The notes: generated by a model not told the origin, from the sequence alone. Shown: positions 33,889 through 41,585, counted from the first letter of the stretch. The stretch is DNA of 64,000 nucleotides from Bog-950 sp046329535 (GCA_046329535.1 JAXLUN010000005.1:186001-250000); one strand, 5' to 3'. Numbers and translations: made by a program.

Positions 33889-35004
33889 TCAGCCCAGCAG
33901 ATGCTCGGTAGTGGTGTAAGGCAGACCAAAGGCATCGGCCACACCCTTGTAAACCACCTGTCCGTTGACAATATTCAGCCCCTTGTTCAGCTCTTTATTG
34001 TCGCGGCAGGCTTTTTGCCAGCCTTTAGCGGCCAGTTGCAGCGCATAGGGTAGGGTGCTGTTGGTGAGTGCCACGGTAGAGGTATAGGGCACCGCCCCCG
34101 GCATATTGGCCACACAGTAATGCACCACATCGTCAATAATAAACGTGGGGTTTTCGTGGGTGGTGGGGGTGCAGGTTTCTACACAACCGCCCTGGTCAAC
34201 GGCCACATCTACTATCACCGTTCCGGGACGCATTTCTTTCAGCATATCGCGGGTAATGAGGTTGGGCGCTTTAGCTCCCGGTATCAATACGGCACCTACA
34301 ATCAAATCGTGGTCTTTAATCAATCTGCGAATGTTATACTCGCTCGAATACATGGTTATTACGTGAGGCGGAAGCACATCATTTACATAGCGCAGGCGCT
34401 GCAGGTCAATATCCAGAATGGTAACATGAGCCCCTAAGCCCGAGGCCATTTTAGCGGCCTGTATACCTACTATACCGGCCCCTATTATCAGCACCTTGCC
34501 GGGCGGCACACCGGGCACACCGCCCAGTAACACACCGCGCCCCTTCACCGGTTTTTCTAAATAGCGGGCTCCCTGCTGTATGGCCATTCGGCCGGCCACC
34601 TCGCTCATGGGTATAAGCAGCGGCAAACTGCCATCGGCTTTTTCCACCGTTTCGTAAGCCAGACAAACCGAGCCGCTGGCCAGCATGGCGCGGGTCAGCG
34701 GCTCACTGCTGGCAAAATGGAAATAGGTAAAAATCAATTGACCTTTTTTGACCAGCGCATATTCCTGCTCAATAGGCTCCTTTACCTTCATAATCATTTC
34801 GGCAATGGCCCAAACATCCTTGGCGGTGGGCAAAATAGTGGCCCCGGCCTGGATGTAGTCTTCATCGGTAAAACCGCTGGCCATACCGGCATGGGTTTCG
34901 ATATAAACCTGATGACCTTTTTTACGCAATTCATTGGCTCCGCCCGGGGTCAGGGCTACGCGGCTTTCGTTGTTTTTTATCTCTTTGGGGGTACCTATTA
35001 TCAT
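33889..35004 (-). CDS. ald: Alanine dehydrogenase
   Basis: NAD-dependent interconversion of L-alanine with pyruvate and ammonia. The 371-residue product, starting MIIGTPKEIKNNESRVALTP at 35002-35004, has the exact family length. Visible motifs are the N-terminal KEIKNNE...R (substrate Arg), KVKEPIEQEY near 74, the dinucleotide-binding VLIIGAGIVGIQAAKMASGL near 168, and VIVDVAVDQGGCVET near 265. The reading frame stays open for 163 codons upstream through the 42-bp repeat array, but no Ald has such an extension, so the extension is rejected. It lies downstream of the array in the transcription direction, so the array could influence its expression. Confidence 0.96.
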   Translation of the reverse strand: MIIGTPKEIKNNESRVALTPGGANELRKKGHQVYIETHAGMASGFTDEDYIQAGATILPTAKDVWAIAEMIMKVKEPIEQEYALVKKGQLIFTYFHFASSEPLTRAMLASGSVCLAYETVEKADGSLPLLIPMSEVAGRMAIQQGARYLEKPVKGRGVLLGGVPGVPPGKVLIIGAGIVGIQAAKMASGLGAHVTILDIDLQRLRYVNDVLPPHVITMYSSEYNIRRLIKDHDLIVGAVLIPGAKAPNLITRDMLKEMRPGTVIVDVAVDQGGCVETCTPTTHENPTFIIDDVVHYCVANMPGAVPYTSTVALTNSTLPYALQLAAKGWQKACRDNKELNKGLNIVNGQVVYKGVADAFGLPYTTTEHLLG

Positions 35005-35158
35005 GGGCTCAAGAATACGAAACCTGCGCCTGAAAACCGTCATGCTGTGGATAAATACACCGTAGGTTGGAATAACCTGCAGCCGTTGCTTCAGCCCGGT
35101 AACCGGGCAGGCTACGGCCTCCTGGCCCCGCATGGGTGGCTTAAAATGTGGAATAAAC

Positions 35159-35527
35159 GCATCAACGCGGGGCATCATCGCGATGATTTTTGCCAACATC
35201 GCGTGAACGCGACAAATTATTGCAATGATTTGTTGCAACATCGCATGAACGCGAAAAATTATCGCGATGATTTGTTGCAACATCGCATGAACGCGACAAA
35301 TTATTGCGATGATTTGTTGCAACATCGCATGAACGCGACAAATTATTGCGATGATTTGTTGCAACATCGCATGAACGCGAAAAATTATTGCGATGATTTG
35401 TTGGAACATCGCATGAACGCGAAAAATTATCGCGATGATTTGTTGCAACATCGCATGAACGCGAAAAATTATTGCGATGATTTGTTGCAACATCGCATAA
35501 ACGCGACAAGTTATTGCAATGATTTAT
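35159..35527. repeat. Second tandem array: eight 42-bp units, different sequence
   Basis: The phase point ATGATT recurs at 35183, 35225, 35267, 35309, 35351, 35393, 35435 and 35477, with partial units at both ends. A typical unit contains TGCGATG, then ATTTGTTGCAA, then CATCGCA: a 7-bp stem whose loop can add TTG/CAA pairs. A linker with CGCGA and AATTAT follows; some linkers read ATCGCG and can pair with CGCGA. Sequence variation is low (ACAAATTATTG or AAAAATTAT variants). No unit resembles the 5-kb array, yet period, copy number and hairpin design agree. Frames are open on both strands; none is accepted as a gene. Confidence 0.95.
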
Positions 35528-35646
35528 CGGAACTGGGGAATGATGGGCCCTACCCAAATTACCTCATCGGGTGCCCAAACATGGCCGCCAAAAAAAGGGG
35601 CGTTTGCCCCAAAATGGGGTTTTGGAGGCAGGCCAAAAATGTCAAC

Positions 35647-35686
35647 CGTCCTTGCAAACCCGTCATTCGTCCTTGAAAACCTGTCA
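35647..35686. repeat. Two direct copies of a 19-bp sequence at 21-bp period
   Basis: CGTCCTTG, one variable base, AAACC, one variable base, GTCA occurs at 35647-35665 and 35668-35686 (17 of 19 identical). The 21-bp period is half of 42. It lies between the second array and the SIR2 cassette. Confidence 0.7.
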
Positions 35687-35737
35687 ACGGGATAATAGTT
35701 GAAAAAATACGGAAAGGTTTTTTAAGGTTTGTGGGGT

Positions 35738-35816
35738 GCGAAAAGCGAAACTCAAACTTTCGCATTTTGTCCGTTTATGGGGCAAAAAGCGAAAGTTTAG
35801 GTAGTTTAGTTTCGCA
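35738..35816. repeat. Long imperfect palindrome before the SIR2 gene
   Basis: GCGAAACTCAAACTTTCGC followed by ATTTTGTC at the left faces GGCAAAAAGCGAAAGTTT and AGTTTCGC at the right around a short centre. It can fold into a hairpin of about 80 nt. It ends just before GTTACCA (35825-35831), the inferred left border of the SIR2 cassette, so it may be the folded part of the preceding attC-like site. Confidence 0.5.
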
Positions 35817-35874
35817 TAATAAACGTTACCAGTAATGCTATGACGACCGTGCAACCGACAAACAATAAACTTAA

Positions 35875-37128
35875 ATGAGACCGAACGTATCAATATTAGT
35901 TGGCTCAGGATTTTCAATTCCCGAACAAATTCCGGGTGTGCGACAATTAAATCAACGACTTTCCAAAATTGACGAAAGTGAAATCTTAATTCACACCGAC
36001 CAAAGAGCAATTTTCTTAAACGGACAAGACGACCCAAACCGCTGGTCAAGGTGGGACGAAAGAATTTTTCTTCAAGAGTTTTTAGAGTTTTATAGTGCTG
36101 AAGTTTTGAAACTAAGTGAAGAGTTTCATTATGAAACCTTTTACGACTACTATTCAGGCTATTTGACAAACCACGAAAACAAAGAAGCCATTGAAGGTTT
36201 TTATCAAAGATTTAACGACAAACATTTTAAGGGTTCAGACAATCACAGAGATTGTTACAACAGAATTTCCGACTTCAATCGTAGTTTTAATCAGCTTTTG
36301 GCTTCACAACTCCACAAGACAAAATATTTTGAAGATATAAGCACATTAAACTATCCACCATACGACCCTTTTATTGGTTTTTTAAGGGAGTTGCTCAAAA
36401 CAAGCGACATTAAATTTCACACACTGAACCACGACTTGTTTTTTGACTGGTTAGGGCAACATCATTCTGACCTTTGGCAACATTTTACTGATGGCTACCA
36501 ACTTGAAGGCTCACCTTTTTACGGGACAGTTAGCTACGACTTCGACAGTGGCACAGACAAAAAAGTGCATAAAACTTACTATGTAAAACTTGAACGCTTC
36601 ATTGACAAATTTGACAAACCACTTGCCCTATACAAGCTTCACGGAAGTGTGTTTAATACAATTGTCTATACGCCACAACCTAACCAACAAAAAATTCGGC
36701 TAAAAGACAATTATGCTGTATCTCGTTTTTTAATGGAAATCACAGACCCAATAACAGGCGAACAAAAATTCGAGAATTTATGGGACGAAGTAGCTCCAGA
36801 CTTTTTAAGTGGGACAACTAATAAAACAAGATTTTATACTGGCGACCCTTACTACAAAAACCTATTCAAATATTTTGAAAACAACCTTTCGACATCAGAA
36901 CTTCTTGTTGTAATCGGCTATGGTTTTCAAGACCCTGGAATAAACGAATACCTTGAAAAAAACTTTTTAGCAAGGGGCAAGCATATGGTTGTAATTGACC
37001 CATACAGACCAAAAACTGACTTGCTTGACAAATACAAGACGACTTATATTCCTAAAGGTGTTACGCAAGTGACTTATCAGGAATATTTGGAACAAATCCC
37101 AACGGAACTTAAACCAAAATCTGAATGA
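35875..37128 (+). CDS. SIR2-like domain protein, probable anti-phage NADase effector
   Basis: A 417-residue protein whose whole length fits a stand-alone SIR2-like (SIR2_2 type) domain. The motifs are GSGFSIPEQIPG (residues 10-21; nucleotide loop), TLNHD (183-187; catalytic Asn/Asp type), KLHGS (254-258) and VVIGYGFQDPGINEYL near 341-356. These are the signature blocks of defence-associated SIR2 domains that degrade NAD+, as in Thoeris ThsA, DSR and related systems. No partner gene (TIR, HerA, Argonaute) is adjacent, so it may act alone. Base composition is AT-rich, unlike its neighbours. The gene is bounded by integron-cassette-like sites. Confidence 0.85.
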   Translation: MRPNVSILVGSGFSIPEQIPGVRQLNQRLSKIDESEILIHTDQRAIFLNGQDDPNRWSRWDERIFLQEFLEFYSAEVLKLSEEFHYETFYDYYSGYLTNHENKEAIEGFYQRFNDKHFKGSDNHRDCYNRISDFNRSFNQLLASQLHKTKYFEDISTLNYPPYDPFIGFLRELLKTSDIKFHTLNHDLFFDWLGQHHSDLWQHFTDGYQLEGSPFYGTVSYDFDSGTDKKVHKTYYVKLERFIDKFDKPLALYKLHGSVFNTIVYTPQPNQQKIRLKDNYAVSRFLMEITDPITGEQKFENLWDEVAPDFLSGTTNKTRFYTGDPYYKNLFKYFENNLSTSELLVVIGYGFQDPGINEYLEKNFLARGKHMVVIDPYRPKTDLLDKYKTTYIPKGVTQVTYQEYLEQIPTELKPKSE

Positions 37129-37156
37129 CAACGCAACGACAGGAAAGAAGCACTAC

Positions 37157-37288
37157 TGGTAACACGGGTTTTGCGTCAGGCGGGCTGAAGTGCAAACTTG
37201 AAGCTTAGTGCTTCTAATGAACTTTATTAATAAATTGAAACTTTGTGCTCAGAAACCCGCCCGAACGCAAAGCCCGAAAACGTTAGGC
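37157..37288 (+). repeat. attC-like recombination site of the SIR2 cassette
   Basis: R'' TGGTAAC (37157-37163) and R' GTTAGGC (37282-37288) border a symmetric fold: CGGG/CCCG, TTTGCGT/ACGCAAA and GGCGGG/CCCGCC, with a loop near 37200. R'' is the exact complement of GTTACCA (35825-35831), the 5' border of the same cassette. This is what cassette excision and integration predicts. The GTTAGGC then opens the next cassette 28 bp before its ATG. At about 130 bp it is at the long end of known attC sizes. Confidence 0.62.
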
Positions 37289-37315
37289 GTCATTCTTGGG
37301 CGACAGTGCAAAAAA

Positions 37316-37948
37316 ATGAACAGACACAAATACATAATGACACTTTTAATTTTGATAATTTTCCTTAGCTTGACTGCTTGCTCAAATCATAATTGCGACA
37401 AACCCAAGGTGGACAAAATCATTGCCGACAGTTCTGCTACTTCGACCCAACAGACAAACTCTGCAACGACAGATAGTTTGACTGTGCAGAAAGATGAATT
37501 GACAAAAATTTATACCCAAGCCATTGCTGAGTTTATAAAAGCAGCTTACAAAAAGGACAAGACCACATTTGACACTTTGTATTTTGGAAAGCATGTTTTC
37601 GGGCAACCTGACGACTTTCCAGACATTGAACTACCGCAGATAATTGAGAAAACTCAAATCAGACTTGTAACCCCAGAGGTAGGACAAAAGAAACAGGCGG
37701 AGCAAAAATCTTTGGTTTATATCAATATGATGGGCTGGGTTGACAATGAAAGAGCAGAGTTTATTTTAGTGATTTTCAAAAACGGTGGAGAACATCACTT
37801 TGATTATTTTATCAATTTCAGCCACAACACTTCATCGGACAAATTTGAGTTGGACAAAATAGAGTTTGAAAATTATTTGCACAGCAACGGACAAAAACCA
37901 AAACGGATTACTATATACAAAGATGGCAAATATGTTGGGGACAAGTAA
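37316..37948 (+). CDS. Lipoprotein, second cassette gene
   Basis: A 210-residue lipoprotein: MNRHKYIMTLLILIIFLSLTAC is the signal with lipobox LTAC, then a Ser/Thr-rich linker and a mixed alpha/beta domain ending KPKRITIYKDGKYVGDK. I do not recognise the domain. I chose the ATG at 37316 because the frame upstream runs through the attC-like hairpin. Its 5' end (GTTAGGCGTCATTC, then GCGACAGTGCAA) resembles the 5' end of the SIR2 cassette (GTTACCAGTAATGC, then GACGACCGTGCAA), supporting a cassette origin. No matching attC copy is seen after the stop; the IS110 element lies there. Confidence 0.72.
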   Translation: MNRHKYIMTLLILIIFLSLTACSNHNCDKPKVDKIIADSSATSTQQTNSATTDSLTVQKDELTKIYTQAIAEFIKAAYKKDKTTFDTLYFGKHVFGQPDDFPDIELPQIIEKTQIRLVTPEVGQKKQAEQKSLVYINMMGWVDNERAEFILVIFKNGGEHHFDYFINFSHNTSSDKFELDKIEFENYLHSNGQKPKRITIYKDGKYVGDK

Positions 37949-38019
37949 TCGTATAAACATTTGTGCAAGCTTCGTCCCCGCATTCTATGATATTTCCAAG
38001 TGAACTGAAAAATAAATAA

Positions 38020-39030
38020 TTAGACAGCAAATTGCATTAAAGGCACAAATGGAGTTCCTCTCTTAACTGTGGCGAAGATTCGTGCAATCAATTTGTTTCT
38101 GATGGCATTCATCACCAGCATTCCATTCTTTCCTTCTGCTACTTTGCGTTGATAATACAACTTTATTTCAGGGTCCGTTCTCTTGGCATTTAAGGCACCC
38201 ATGTTCAGTAAAGCTTTTAATTTCTTATTGGCCAGATGACTGACCTTTGTTTTGCCTCTAATGCTAGAGCCCGAACTGTATTCAAACGGTGCTACACCGG
38301 CAAAGCAAGCTAACTGACGGCCATTCTCAAAGGAAGTAAAGCATCTGGTATAAATCAACAAATAACAGGTAATCTGTGGCCCTACACCCGGCACAGAACA
38401 GACTAGCCGGTAGGTATTTTTCAATTGCTCATCTGAATCAATCAATGCTTGTATCTGTTTATTGACTCCTTCTATCTTCTTATCCAATTGTTTGACCATA
38501 TAACGGCTTTCTTTTACCACTTCTTTACACAGCGATTTATCCATAAACTCATGTGCTTCTTCAACATTGGCAAACATCTTCTTGGATTGCAGTAATCTCT
38601 CGCGGTGCGTAAGCAACACGCGAAGTTTAAGCAATACCTTCTCCGGTAACTCATACAACTTAATTTCCGATTCATGCAGGCAAGCATACCGGGCAATATC
38701 TTTGGCATCTGCTTTATCGCTCTTGCCTCTTTTTAGTCCTAATGAGCGATGAATTTCTAATCCCGACACTAACGCATAATCCAGCTTCTGCTCTGAAAGA
38801 AAGCAGCTTAACGGCAGGGTGTAAACACCGGTGTGCTCCATACAAAACAGCCAGGCAGATGATTCTGTTTTAATTTCTCGGAGCAACTGCTTTTGCATTT
38901 GCCTAATACCGTTCTTCGTGTTTTCATACGCAGTTTGATAAAGAATACGATTTGTTTCTCGTTCTAACACGCAAACATCAAATTTGCTTTTAGAAACATC
39001 TACCCCCACAAAAACTGAATGCTTTTCCAT
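38020..39030 (-). CDS. IS110-family transposase
   Basis: A 336-residue DEDD recombinase. The N-terminal RuvC-like domain has FVGVDVSKSKFDVCV (first Asp), WLFCMEHTGVY (Glu) and KSDKADAKDIARYA (two Asp). The C-terminal Transposase_20 domain has SVPGVGPQITCYLL and the active-Ser region FEYSSGSSIRGKTKVS. The start MEKHSVFVGVDVSKSKFD is at 39028-39030. IS110 enzymes recombine DNA with an element-encoded bridge RNA and leave no long terminal repeats, so the ends cannot be fixed by eye. The frame is intact and therefore possibly active. It sits where the attC of the second cassette would be expected. Confidence 0.93.
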   Translation of the reverse strand: MEKHSVFVGVDVSKSKFDVCVLERETNRILYQTAYENTKNGIRQMQKQLLREIKTESSAWLFCMEHTGVYTLPLSCFLSEQKLDYALVSGLEIHRSLGLKRGKSDKADAKDIARYACLHESEIKLYELPEKVLLKLRVLLTHRERLLQSKKMFANVEEAHEFMDKSLCKEVVKESRYMVKQLDKKIEGVNKQIQALIDSDEQLKNTYRLVCSVPGVGPQITCYLLIYTRCFTSFENGRQLACFAGVAPFEYSSGSSIRGKTKVSHLANKKLKALLNMGALNAKRTDPEIKLYYQRKVAEGKNGMLVMNAIRNKLIARIFATVKRGTPFVPLMQFAV

Positions 39031-39257
39031 AGATTTGTTTTTAACTGTGAATAATAGTTGTTGAAGAACGCTAAAGCCTTTAACGGGTCGTGAGCCCAAC
39101 ATTCTATTTGGCGCTTGTTCAACAAACAGCAGAGGACTAATGCGAGGAATAAGCCGTCAGCTTATCAGGGTCTTTAGTTCACCTCTGCTGTTTTCTTTTT
39201 AAAGTTAACTATTATTTAAAGCGCAAATCTAAAGGCAGGGTCCCCGCCTCGGGACCC
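39031..39257 (-). ncRNA. IS110 noncoding end, candidate bridge-RNA locus
   Basis: The roughly 200 bp before the transposase start is noncoding and structured, as expected for the left end of IS110 elements that encode a bridge RNA. An 11-bp perfect inverted repeat AACAGCAGAGG (39125-39135) and CCTCTGCTGTT (39182-39192) encloses 46 nt. A GGGTC..GAGCCC hairpin lies near 39085-39097. A 7-bp hairpin GGGTCCC/GGGACCC is at 39238-39257. The outer limits are uncertain, and target- and donor-binding loops cannot be assigned without the empty site. Confidence 0.5.
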
Positions 39258-39302
39258 GCGCTACTGAAAGGCAACCCGTGCATAGAACTGTAGGCGCGTA
39301 AT

Positions 39303-39518
39303 ATGTATTTTCATTTCATGTCCGTTCGCCCATCATATAGCGATGAAAAAGATTGGTATATCACACCTTTACCTGTTTTAACTGGCTGCCCTTATTTGAG
39401 GCAACAAAGGGATATTGACTTAGTTTATAAATGGTTTAAAACCGACAAAAAGAAAAGTCAAAAGCACCGCCTCGGGCCCAAGCCTGCCAAGGCTCCCAAC
39501 AAAACCGTTAAACTGTGA
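39303..39518 (+). CDS. Doubtful 71-residue frame
   Basis: A short frame between the IS110 end and the next secreted gene (MYFHFMSVRPSYSDEKDWYI at the start, Lys-rich end). It has no signal, helix or recognisable domain. It may be a leftover of a gene disrupted by the IS element or simply noncoding. The whole stretch 39193-39647 otherwise holds no feature I can support except the palindrome GCCGTTA-GCGG-TAACGGC near 39582-39599. Confidence 0.2.
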   Translation: MYFHFMSVRPSYSDEKDWYITPLPVLTGCPYLRQQRDIDLVYKWFKTDKKKSQKHRLGPKPAKAPNKTVKL

Positions 39519-39647
39519 AATAACTCTAAAGAAGATGGCTTAGATGAGGGAACCAAATACATTTAAGTAAATTCACAGTGTGCCGTTAGCGGTAACGGCT
39601 GCAAATAGAAATACTTGAAAACACTAACTAAATCTTTACATAAAGAA

Positions 39648-40064
39648 ATGAACCATTTACACAGGCTGTTTTTATTACTACTTATTCTGGTTTCGGTATC
39701 TGGAAGTGCTCAGGAAGCCACCATCAGGAAAAGTGAAATTTTTATCCATAAAAAATCAGTATTAAAATTCAACAAAATCAGCCTGGCAGAATATTCTATA
39801 CGAAGTAGTTCAAACGAAGAAGTTATTAATCTTCAGTTTAAAGGTCTTGGAACATCCTGTGAAAGTGATGATTTTATGACCTTATATTTTATCAACGAAA
39901 AAAAGATTGTAAACAGTGAAAATTTTGATCGAATTGTTGGGGCCGGCTCAAAAAATATGATAAAAAATTTTATCAATTGGTTGTTTAGCGAAAAGGTCTT
40001 AAACGCTGATGGAACTATTAATAGCCATAAGATTGATGATTTTGCAGTTAAATACGGTGTATAA
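39648..40064 (+). CDS. Small secreted protein
   Basis: A 138-residue exported protein, start chosen at MNHLHRLFLLLLILVSVSGS (signal, likely cleavage SGSA-QE). The mature part is mixed with a conserved-looking INLQFKGLGTSCESDDFMTL segment and a helical C-terminus ending DDFAVKYGV. I do not recognise a family. An upstream in-frame start adds 11 residues without improving the signal peptide. It stands alone after the accessory region. Confidence 0.6.
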   Translation: MNHLHRLFLLLLILVSVSGSAQEATIRKSEIFIHKKSVLKFNKISLAEYSIRSSSNEEVINLQFKGLGTSCESDDFMTLYFINEKKIVNSENFDRIVGAGSKNMIKNFINWLFSEKVLNADGTINSHKIDDFAVKYGV

Positions 40065-40150
40065 GAACTTCTGACAACATCCGTTGGGCAAATGTCGGGT
40101 GAAGTGGTTCAATGAACTATGCTGTTTCCCCTTTGATGGTATGATTACCA

Positions 40151-40180
40151 ACCCATAACCGGAGGCGCAACGGGGCCAAG
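40151..40180. repeat. 30-bp element, copy 1 (after the secreted-protein gene)
   Basis: ACCCATAACCGGAGGCGCA then ACGGGGCCAAG. Matches the element at 40739-40768 in 25 of 30 positions. Both lie 60-90 bp after a stop codon. Confidence 0.6.
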
Positions 40181-40265
40181 ACAAATTCCTGTTTTATTTT
40201 TGTTGTTTATTTTAAGTTTACGCGGGCAAAAACATAGCCATTTTTAATAACATAAATTAAAACAC

Positions 40266-40685
40266 ATGAGAAAAACTAAACTTGTTTTACTAGGCGCAGC
40301 AGTGGCGGCCTTTACTGCAGTAACACTGGTAAGCAGTTGCAGCAAAAAAGCAGACAACACCGGCAGCGTAGCAGATAGCTATGTAGGTATATGGAATATG
40401 AAAGATACAGCGTACGAAACCCACTTTGGTTCAGTTACTCCTTCGTCATACAACTTTACCATCACTAAAAGAGACGACAACAGTGTTAATATCGCCAACT
40501 TTAATGGCAACCCGAGCACCGTTTTTTCGGTCACAGCAAATTCTATGGCATACGTATCGGGCGCAAGTGGTTCGGGGGCTTCGGTGCTTTCTACCAGCGT
40601 AATTACGCGCAGCGGTGACCATCTTTATTTTACCGCTACTATAGCGTATGGCGATATTAAATCAGGCACGGCTACTAAACAATAA
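40266..40685 (+). CDS. Small lipoprotein
   Basis: A 139-residue lipoprotein with lipobox VSSC (MRKTKLVLLGAAVAAFTAVT starts the signal). The mature region is Ser/Thr/Gly-rich and beta-like (SYVGIWNMKDTAYETHFG), resembling lipocalin-type or META-like Bacteroidota lipoproteins, but no family is assigned. It is flanked on both sides by copies of a 30-bp element. Confidence 0.65.
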   Translation: MRKTKLVLLGAAVAAFTAVTLVSSCSKKADNTGSVADSYVGIWNMKDTAYETHFGSVTPSSYNFTITKRDDNSVNIANFNGNPSTVFSVTANSMAYVSGASGSGASVLSTSVITRSGDHLYFTATIAYGDIKSGTATKQ

Positions 40686-40738
40686 GCCAAACAGTTCTGA
40701 TTAGTAGTAATGCCCAGCCTTTTCGAGAGCTATCAGCA

Positions 40739-40768
40739 ACCAATAACGGGAGGCGCAGCAGGGCCACG
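40739..40768. repeat. 30-bp element, copy 2 (after the lipoprotein gene)
   Basis: ACCAATAACGGGAGGCGCA then GCAGGGCCACG. Direct repeat of the element at 40151-40180, 588 bp away. Confidence 0.6.
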
Positions 40769-40803
40769 GCTTGAGGATAAATGCCGGCAACCGGCATACC
40801 GCT

Positions 40804-41220
40804 TTACGTGTACAGATACCGCGCCAGATAATAACTGCACGGTGTAACCAGCAACATCATAACAACACCGGCCGTTACGTTATAAACAGCGTTTTTAATA
40901 CCGGTGTGCTGCACATATTTATAATTCACCAAACTGGCACCCACCGATATAACCACCGCCATTAAAACACCCGATTGCAGAGCGGCAACAAGGCTCTCTG
41001 CCGGCAATATGGCAAACAAAATAAAGGCCAGCGTATACAGCAGCACATAAACAATATATTGCAGAAACTCGATGGCTGCTTCATCGGTTAGTTGCAATTC
41101 TTCTGCTTCTATTTGGCTGATTTCCTCTTTAAACACATAATTAATCACATACGTTACGTTCAGCCAAATGAGGGAGGCAAACAGCAGCAGCGTAACCAGA
41201 TACAAAATGAAAAAGCGCAT
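40804..41220 (-). CDS. Four-helix membrane protein of unknown function
   Basis: A 138-residue integral membrane protein: helices at about 3-25, 55-73, 78-97 and 110-133, with an acidic cytoplasmic or periplasmic loop (EEISQIEAEELQLTDEAA) after the first. I do not recognise a family. Convergent with the lipoprotein gene and divergent from the next small gene; no operon partner. Confidence 0.62.
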   Translation of the reverse strand: MRFFILYLVTLLLFASLIWLNVTYVINYVFKEEISQIEAEELQLTDEAAIEFLQYIVYVLLYTLAFILFAILPAESLVAALQSGVLMAVVISVGASLVNYKYVQHTGIKNAVYNVTAGVVMMLLVTPCSYYLARYLYT

Positions 41221-41267
41221 GGCTTAACAAGCTTATATGGGTTAAATGTAAATGTATTTTGTAACAG

Positions 41268-41585
41268 ATGAAAATTTGGCCCTGCGCAAATACATTACGC
41301 TCCGGCAGGCTTACTTGCGTGTCTATGCGCATTTTTAACACCGGTCAGGTATTTTACAAACAACGCTTCTACAGCTGGAAATATAACGAGCAACACAGCA
41401 CGCTTGAAATATTCAACACCGATTTTGAAATGGTAACGCAAATTGTAATAAACGCAGCGCTGCTGCGCAAACGCCAACCCGTTGCCGACAAAGCTCTCGA
41501 AGCCCTGCAACGCAAAGATGCCACCCCGCAATACAGCATCAACTACCAGGCTTTTAACGATACTGCCTATCTGCACGAAGATTAG
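41268..41585 (+). CDS. Small protein of unknown function
   Basis: A 105-residue frame; an internal ATG at 41325 gives 86 residues beginning MRIFNTGQVFYKQRFYSWKY, which may be the real start. It has no signal peptide. The C-terminal half is helical and charged (ALLRKRQPVADKALEALQRK). Coding is plausible but not proven. It is 47 bp from the divergent membrane gene and about 90 bp before the next gene. Confidence 0.4.
   Translation: MKIWPCANTLRSGRLTCVSMRIFNTGQVFYKQRFYSWKYNEQHSTLEIFNTDFEMVTQIVINAALLRKRQPVADKALEALQRKDATPQYSINYQAFNDTAYLHED

Noticed and set aside
35005..35493. 163-residue N-terminal extension of alanine dehydrogenase
   Set aside because: It is made of the array's 14-residue repeats; the family start MIIGTPKEI at 35004 gives the normal length of 371.
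35162..35676. Plus- and minus-strand frames through the second array
   Set aside because: Same reason: multiple open frames from a 42-bp period, no family, no start signal.
35684..36169. 161-residue minus-strand frame overlapping the SIR2 gene start
   Set aside because: Overlaps the SIR2 motif region and the cassette border; no recognisable domain.
37208..37315. 36-residue upstream extension of the second cassette lipoprotein
   Set aside because: It runs through the attC-like hairpin; the signal peptide begins at 37316.
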